Source: Desulfosporosinus sp.
GTDB taxonomy: Bacteria > Bacillota > Desulfitobacteriia > Desulfitobacteriales > Desulfitobacteriaceae
Assembly (NCBI GenBank): GCA_003513495.1
Contig: DOPM01000005.1
Coordinates: 1-15,921, forward strand
Length of the DNA: 15,921 nt
Direction: 5' to 3'
The translations under genes and the position numbers were made by a program. Shown here piece by piece: positions 13,230-15,921 of this stretch (within the stretch, counting starts at the first letter, position 1; every line of letters starts with the position of its first letter). The notes under the pieces were generated by a model. That model made no database searches. It saw nothing but the letters and a program-made list of their open reading frames with translations, and was not told the origin of the DNA.

Positions 13230-13814
13230 ATGGTATCTACGGCGTCGCGAGAAGAAAAACAGATAGATATCCTGAAAGCTGCAATCCGAGTTTTTTCTGA
13301 ACACGGCTTCGACGGCGCTAAGATGGAGTATATCGCCAAAGAGGCGGGCATTGGTAAAGGAACTGTTTACGAATATTTTGAAAGTAAAGATCGGCTATTT
13401 GAGGAAATCCTAAAGTTCAGTGTCGATCAGTTTAGCCTTGGGCTGAAAGAGAGCATTGACAAAGGGGAAACGATTGAGGAAAAAATCCTGAATTGCTCTC
13501 GCTTTACCGCTAAATTTCTAAGCAATCATATGGACGTTATGCACCTTGCCATGCAGGTTAAAATACTCTCCAAAGAAATCCGTGTCCATCATATGGCGGT
13601 CCAAGAGGTGATTTTTGGCTATTATAAAGAGATGGTTAAAGTCGCTAAAGAAAATGGAGAGTTTCGACCAGACCTCGATGAAGAATTAGCCATGTATTGT
13701 ATCACAGGAGCCCTAGAGCAGTTCTGCAAACATAGGATCTTTATGGCTTCGGGACCTTTAGAGGAAAAGGATCATCAATTAATCGTGGATGTACTGTTGA
13801 GGGGACTTAAGTAA
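13230..13814 (+). CDS. TetR/AcrR-family transcriptional regulator, likely pump repressor
   Basis: The product is up to 194 residues. The N-terminal helix-turn-helix (about 12-58) is typical: ILKAAIRVFSEHGFDGAKM, with recognition helix GIGKGTVYEYFESKDRLF. Residues 60-194 are the helical ligand-binding and dimerisation part, too variable to predict a ligand. It lies 320 bp after the RND gene on the same strand and probably represses the pump operon through ACCGA-N4-TCGGT at 8515. The start is awkward: AAAAGGAG (13222-13229) directly abuts the ATG at 13230, with no spacing. An ACG at 13239 sits at the right distance (giving MASREEK). The true start is therefore uncertain. Confidence 0.88.
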   Translation: MVSTASREEKQIDILKAAIRVFSEHGFDGAKMEYIAKEAGIGKGTVYEYFESKDRLFEEILKFSVDQFSLGLKESIDKGETIEEKILNCSRFTAKFLSNHMDVMHLAMQVKILSKEIRVHHMAVQEVIFGYYKEMVKVAKENGEFRPDLDEELAMYCITGALEQFCKHRIFMASGPLEEKDHQLIVDVLLRGLK

Positions 13815-13820
13815 TTCGTT

Positions 13821-13899
13821 CAGACTAAGTGAACTAGTTCAACATACAGACTAAGTGAACTAGTTCTGACATATAGACTGAGTGAACTAGTTAAACTAA
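13821..13899. repeat. Three tandem 26-27 bp repeats with palindromic centres
   Basis: Units start at 13821, 13847 and 13874 with CAGACTAAGTGAACTAGTTC or a close variant. Each holds GAACTAGTTC (13831-13840, 13857-13866) or GAACTAGTTA (13884-13893). Centre spacing is 26 and 27 bp. The array lies between the tetR stop and its terminator. Confidence 0.8.
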
Positions 13900-13918
13900 A
13901 GATACTAGCGTAAGAAAA

Positions 13919-13951
13919 AGCTCCGCCGAAGAATTCGGCGGAGCTCTCTTT
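13919..13951. terminator. Strong bidirectional terminator between tetR and the YaaL-like gene
   Basis: AGCTCCGCCGAA (13919-13930) pairs perfectly with TTCGGCGGAGCT (13934-13945) around GAA. CTCTTT follows on the plus strand and, on the minus strand, a T-rich tract (from 13918 down). It serves the convergent genes on both sides. Confidence 0.85.
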
Positions 13952-14046
13952 AATAGTACGCAAAAGTAATATAATATATAGTAAAATTACGTATTTTCTT
14001 CTGTATGACGAATTTATCCGCAGAATGAATAAGCTCGAAAACACCT

Positions 14047-14072
14047 TAGGGGCAATTCATGAATTGCCCCTA
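14047..14072. repeat. 26-bp perfect palindrome
   Basis: The arm TAGGGGCAATTCA and its exact reverse complement are joined without a spacer. A reduced relative, AGGGG then AATTGCCCC, occurs at 13107-13120. From memory, similar GGGGCAATTCATGAATTGCCCC palindromes are dispersed in several genomes, which suggests a small repeat family. It lies 24 bp past the stop of the minus-strand gene. Confidence 0.7.
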
Positions 14073-14095
14073 CAACGTCTGCATGGATGTTAATG

Positions 14096-14491
14096 TTACG
14101 ATGAAAGTCCGGAACCGAGGCTAGAGTCTGCCTTGTCTCGGGAATTTTCTGGCTTAGGCTCTAACATATATCTATATAAGGCGTGGTTTTGACAATTCCT
14201 CTCTAGAGACGATAATGCCTTAGCAGACGTCATAAAGTGAGGGGTTTCATCCTTTAAGCCAAGCATTAACCGATAGCGTTTATTAAGAATTCCATATTGA
14301 GTCTCTGCGAGCAGAATTTCGAGCACAGCGATTTCAACGTATTCCGGGTCAGCGTGATCCAGGCGGTTCCAGGCATAGTCTATTTTTTGTTTTGTTACTT
14401 CTATCTCTGCAAGAAGGAGTTCTTCCTCGCTTGGAGGGTCTTCTTCTGGAGGAGAAAACGACAACAATAGGTTTTTAAATAAAGCCTTCAT
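14096..14491 (-). CDS. YaaL/DUF2508-like small protein
   Basis: I place the start at the ATG at 14491, giving 131 residues (MKALFKNLLLSF), because GAGGTGAGG lies 9 nt upstream. The frame is open to a TTG at 14530, but no ribosome site precedes it. Residues about 25-80 match the pattern of DUF2508/YaaL proteins: LLLAEIEVTKQKIDYAWNRL, then a segment with HADPEYVEIAVLEILLAE, then TQYGILNKRYRLML. That family is small, cytoplasmic and of unknown function. The tail from about residue 85 is Ser/Lys-rich and not conserved to my eye. No signal peptide or membrane segment is seen. It is convergent with tetR and divergent from the LysM hydrolase. Confidence 0.6.
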   Translation of the reverse strand: MKALFKNLLLSFSPPEEDPPSEEELLLAEIEVTKQKIDYAWNRLDHADPEYVEIAVLEILLAETQYGILNKRYRLMLGLKDETPHFMTSAKALSSLERNCQNHALYRYMLEPKPENSRDKADSSLGSGLSS

Positions 14492-14530
14492 ACTCGTTAG
14501 CCTCACCTCACTTACCAAGTTGACAAGCAA

Positions 14531-14697
14531 AAAGACAAGACTAAATTATCTTTGCTTAGTCTGTATAATAATATGTATTACTTAGTAGGATATGACAGGA
14601 GAGGCTATAGTACTTTACAATTATTTCCTATAAAGATTTAGCCGGTTATAAAACTCACCTCAATTGGGAAAGACTAGAAATAGTCTAAATTCAAGAG
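14531..14697. promoter_or_regulatory. Divergent intergenic region of the YaaL-like and LysM genes
   Basis: AGACTAA (14538-14544) and TTAGTCT (14556-14562) form an inverted repeat. AGACTA-GAAA-TAGTCT (14671-14686) is a hairpin just before the LysM ribosome site. Plus-strand promoter candidates are TTGACA (14520-14525) with AATTAT 18 bp on, and a perfect TATAAT at 14564-14569 without a good -35. None is certain. Confidence 0.3.
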
Positions 14698-15777
14698 GTG
14701 ATTTTTATTTTATTACCACACCGGCGATGTCGGAAGTCCATGGCGACATTCCTATGCGGGATATTATGCTTGTTTCTGTGGCAAGTCAATATTTATCCTG
14801 TTCTAGGACTAGGAAACGAAACATTTAACAATGCACATAATCAGGGGCTCAATTCAATAGCCACGACGAAAATCGTGGTCCAGCGTGGAGAATCTCTATG
14901 GCAGTTGGCCCAAAAGTATCAAACCACGGTTGATCAACTCGTCAAGCTTAACCAGGTAAAAAGGCCCAATCAAATTAGAGAAGGACAACCTTTATGGGTG
15001 CCAAACTTAGAAACAAAGGGAAAAGTTGAATTGCTTCGGCCAATGGATGTGAAGGATTATTCAAGGAATGTCCTGATGATACCGTGGCAAGTAAGCCAAG
15101 AAGAGAAGGCTGTTGCTGAGGAAGCGGCTGAACAAGTAACCTTTACACCGTGGTGGGCGAACATAATACGGAGCATTCCAACCTTTGCTGCGGTCTATAA
15201 GCAAGTCTACCAAACAGCTGATTCAGGAGAAGTTCCTTTATCAGAACCTAAGGAAACGATTCAAACCTATGAAATAATCGTAAACCCAGACACAGAGTTA
15301 CCTGAGGAACCTTCTATCAGTACCTTGTCGGAAAGAAAAGCAGAACTTCTGAAACAAGCGCACCAAAGAACAGCTTCCGCATCCTCTTCTCAAATCCACT
15401 CACGTGGCCTAGGACGTTTGGTCTCTGAGGAAGAGGTTGAATTACTAAGCCGTGTCATCTATGGGGAAGCTCGGGGAGAAGATTTCTTAGGACAAGTGGC
15501 CGTCGGGGCTGTCGTCCTTAATCGTGTAAATGATCCTCGCTTTCCAAATACGATAAAAGGGGTCATTTATCAGTCTGGTGCTTTTACAGCAGTTGATGAC
15601 CGGCAAATTCATTTAGACCCCAATGATCAGGCTCATAAAGCTGCCGAAGCAGCCCTTTCTGGTCTGGATCCGACAAATGGGGCAATATTCTACTACAATC
15701 CAAGAACTGCCACAGATAAATGGATCAAGAGCCGTACTGTTATTAAGGAAATTGGAAACCATACGTTTAGTATCTAG
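14698..15777 (+). CDS. Exported cell-wall hydrolase: LysM domain plus SleB-type hydrolase domain
   Basis: The product is up to 359 residues. A positively charged start (PHRRCRK) and hydrophobic segment (about 16-38) form a signal peptide. One LysM domain (about 58-103, IVVQRGESLWQLAQKY to GQPLWVP) binds peptidoglycan. A poorly conserved linker (about 105-240) leads to a Hydrolase_2/SleB domain (about 246-359), with Glu257 in YGEARGE as the likely catalytic acid and GQVAVGAVVLNRV, a family signature. SleB-type enzymes are lytic transglycosylases of the spore cortex; relatives with LysM also act on vegetative walls. AGAGGTGAT overlaps the GTG at 14698. An ATT at 14707 would be better spaced, and an ATG at 14740 would lose the charged n-region, so the start is unsettled. 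Confidence 0.88.
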   Translation: MIFILLPHRRCRKSMATFLCGILCLFLWQVNIYPVLGLGNETFNNAHNQGLNSIATTKIVVQRGESLWQLAQKYQTTVDQLVKLNQVKRPNQIREGQPLWVPNLETKGKVELLRPMDVKDYSRNVLMIPWQVSQEEKAVAEEAAEQVTFTPWWANIIRSIPTFAAVYKQVYQTADSGEVPLSEPKETIQTYEIIVNPDTELPEEPSISTLSERKAELLKQAHQRTASASSSQIHSRGLGRLVSEEEVELLSRVIYGEARGEDFLGQVAVGAVVLNRVNDPRFPNTIKGVIYQSGAFTAVDDRQIHLDPNDQAHKAAEAALSGLDPTNGAIFYYNPRTATDKWIKSRTVIKEIGNHTFSI

Positions 15778-15792
15778 GTCTTGAGGGGACTT

Positions 15793-15816
15793 GTATGACC
15801 CATCGTTCTGTCATAC
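15793..15816 (+). other. Hairpin after the cell-wall hydrolase gene
   Basis: GTATGAC (15793-15799) and GTCATAC (15810-15816) pair perfectly over 7 bp around a 10-nt loop. No T-run follows, so its role as a terminator is doubtful. The rest of the edge to 15921 is GC-rich with a small GCCG-CCTA-CGGC hairpin near the end, and no gene is visible. Confidence 0.35.
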
Positions 15817-15921
15817 GACGCAGAGCAAACTAACCGTTCCAGCTTCCGGCCTTTGGGGAGCGGGGTTCATCCTTCGGCGACAGTATTGTTTGAAGAAGCC
15901 GCCTACGGCGATAATCTCCAC

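Noticed and set aside
13821..13899. CRISPR array
   Set aside because: Only three units, of 26-27 bp each, with no distinct unique spacers and no cas genes.
14492..14530. Upstream TTG start for the YaaL-like protein
   Set aside because: No ribosome site precedes the TTG at 14530, whereas GAGGTGAGG lies 9 nt before the ATG at 14491.
15778..15921. Start of a further gene at the right edge
   Set aside because: No frame with a ribosome site and start is visible. The sequence looks like intergenic or repeat DNA.

Overview
The window looks like chromosomal DNA of an anaerobic, spore-forming, Gram-positive Firmicute of the Desulfosporosinus/Desulfitobacterium type. Grounds: moderate GC, strong purine-rich ribosome binding sites, frequent TTG starts, a CWB2-type cell-wall protein, a CshA-type helicase very like that of Bacillus subtilis, and a SleB-type cell-wall hydrolase. 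The lineage is inferred from gene content and style; no rRNA or tRNA is present to fix it.

Layout. 1-1037 (minus) is the N-terminal part of an exported protein with three CWB2 cell-wall-binding repeats; it runs off the left edge. Its long leader (about 1038-1303) can fold into a compact three-way junction. 1612-2013 is a small lipoprotein and 2153-3328 a secreted coiled-coil TolC-like protein, each with its own near-consensus promoter. 3868-5358 is a CshA-like DEAD-box RNA helicase with a structured leader of about 190 nt. 5480-5791 is a short heptad-repeat coiled-coil protein. 6132-7793 is an exported S41 (CtpA-type) protease with a C-terminal Ig-like domain, and 7835-8269 a DUF948-like membrane protein with a low-complexity tail.

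8574-12910 is a two-gene drug-efflux operon: a lipoprotein membrane-fusion (adaptor) subunit and an RND transporter whose start codon overlaps the adaptor stop. A TetR-family regulator follows at 13230-13814. The pump promoter carries an ACCGA-N4-TCGGT inverted repeat at the expected transcription start, a good candidate operator for that TetR. With the TolC-like protein 5 kb upstream, the window holds homologs of all three parts of a tripartite RND pump, although the inferred host probably has a single membrane.

13815-14095 holds three tandem palindromic repeats, a strong bidirectional terminator and a 26-bp perfect palindrome. 14096-14491 (minus) is a YaaL/DUF2508-like protein. 14698-15777 is an exported LysM plus SleB-type cell-wall hydrolase. 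The right edge (15778-15921) shows no gene.

Three intergenic spaces (5972-6030, 8330-8389, 12997-13055) carry copies of one 59-60 bp inverted-repeat-bounded element with an 18-bp palindromic core, probably a REP/MITE-like dispersed repeat. I found no clearly new defence, mobile or biosynthetic system. The best candidates for something undescribed are the CWB2 leader RNA, the small repeat families, and a motif shared by three upstream regions.
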